DNA of 64,000 bases from contig CATOTH010000001.1 of NCBI GenBank assembly GCA_951813065.1, positions 1 to 64,000 on the forward strand, in the 5' to 3' direction. The notes under the pieces are model-generated. The model did not search any database and was not told the origin of the DNA. It saw nothing but the letters and a program-made list of their open reading frames with translations. The DNA is from an uncultured Bryobacterales bacterium (GTDB taxonomy: Bacteria; Acidobacteriota; Terriglobia; Bryobacterales; UBA6623). Within the stretch, counting starts at the first letter, position 1. Every line of letters starts with the position of its first letter. Position numbers and translations under genes: made by a program. Shown here in pieces: positions 63,669 to 64,000 of the stretch.

Positions 63669-63965
63669 TCAAGAGGCCTTCGATGCTGACGTGTGTCTCG
63701 CTCTCGCGGTCTCCGACCGCACCGGCTTGCGGGTCTGCTCAGACAGCTCCAGCTTCGCGATGACTTTCGATACCGGCACGGAGAACATCCCTTTCGCGGA
63801 TGCACTGAAGATGTCTATGATTCGCTCCGGCGAATCCTCCAGGTAAACGGCCTCTCCGTCTGTCAGCAGATACAAGTTGCCGTTTCGCCGATGAAGACTG
63901 AAATAGTCCTTGCCGTGCTGCTCCTCCAAGGTCTCCAAGATCCGCCGAACCTTCTTCAGCGCCAT
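63669..63965 (-). CDS. Small hypothetical protein
   Basis: A 98-residue protein (MALKKVRRILETLEEQHGKD, then YFSLHRRNGNLYLLTDGEAV). It looks like a small alpha/beta domain with a Ser/Arg-rich tail. I recognise no family. The start follows CGGGAAAAAAAG on the minus strand. Confidence 0.5.
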   Translation of the reverse strand: MALKKVRRILETLEEQHGKDYFSLHRRNGNLYLLTDGEAVYLEDSPERIIDIFSASAKGMFSVPVSKVIAKLELSEQTRKPVRSETARARHTSASKAS

Positions 63966-64000
63966 CTTTTTTTCCCGAAGTTCCTTAATTAGAGAAACAT

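Noticed and set aside
1..64000. CRISPR array or rRNA genes
   Set aside because: No regularly spaced direct repeats of 25-40 bases and no conserved rRNA segments were seen.

Overview
The window looks like chromosomal DNA of an uncultured Acidobacteriota, most likely near the Solibacter/Bryobacterales group. The reasons are the high GC content, an Oar-like TonB-dependent receptor, a YtrAB-type GntR/ABC system, FtsX/MacB-type permeases, paired DUF1552/DUF1592 and DUF1501/DUF1549-DUF1553 secreted proteins, several sulfatases and a tripartite tricarboxylate transporter. This placement is an inference from gene content; no rRNA or other strong taxonomic marker is present.

Layout. 0.3-5 kb holds small secreted or membrane proteins, a Yip1-family membrane protein and a class C beta-lactamase-fold serine hydrolase, with a DUF3991/toprim remnant at 1.4-1.7 kb. 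5.1-10.1 kb is a direct duplication of a gene for a ~630-residue secreted protein of unknown function. 11-15.8 kb has an orphan FtsX-type permease and a GntR regulator - ABC ATPase - permease - permease operon; the second permease arose by tandem duplication and carries a fossil of the ATPase 3' end. 16.4-19.5 kb has a sigma factor with an overlapping membrane partner, then yidC. 20.2-24.2 kb is a mobile region: an ArdC-type antirestriction gene broken by a frameshift, and a complete 2.7-kb insertion element with 23-bp terminal inverted repeats, an 8-bp target duplication and a transposase apparently made by -1 frameshifting at an A5G6 run. 24.3-33 kb carries an alcohol dehydrogenase, a TonB-dependent receptor, an aldo/keto-reductase-like protein, an alpha/beta hydrolase, a YbdK-type carboxylate-amine ligase and a Gfo/Idh/MocA oxidoreductase.

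33.2-39.7 kb starts at a tRNA-Ser(CGA) gene and is an accessory island with HicBA, TumE-TumA and a HigBA-like pair (toxin apparently damaged at its start), an AlpA regulator, a broken TPR gene and a HEPN/ParA chimera. A methyltransferase and an IS5-type remnant follow.

41.8-62.7 kb is a large, mostly extracytoplasmic catabolic neighbourhood: two sulfatases, a Tat-type VOC protein, DUF1552 + DUF1592, a GH43-like beta-propeller, a Tat-type enolase-superfamily enzyme, DUF1501 + DUF1549/DUF1553, a PQQ-like beta-propeller and TctABC. Together these suggest export of folded redox and hydrolytic enzymes acting on sulfated organic matter, with uptake of carboxylate products; that is inference. A HAD phosphatase and a small unknown gene close the window.
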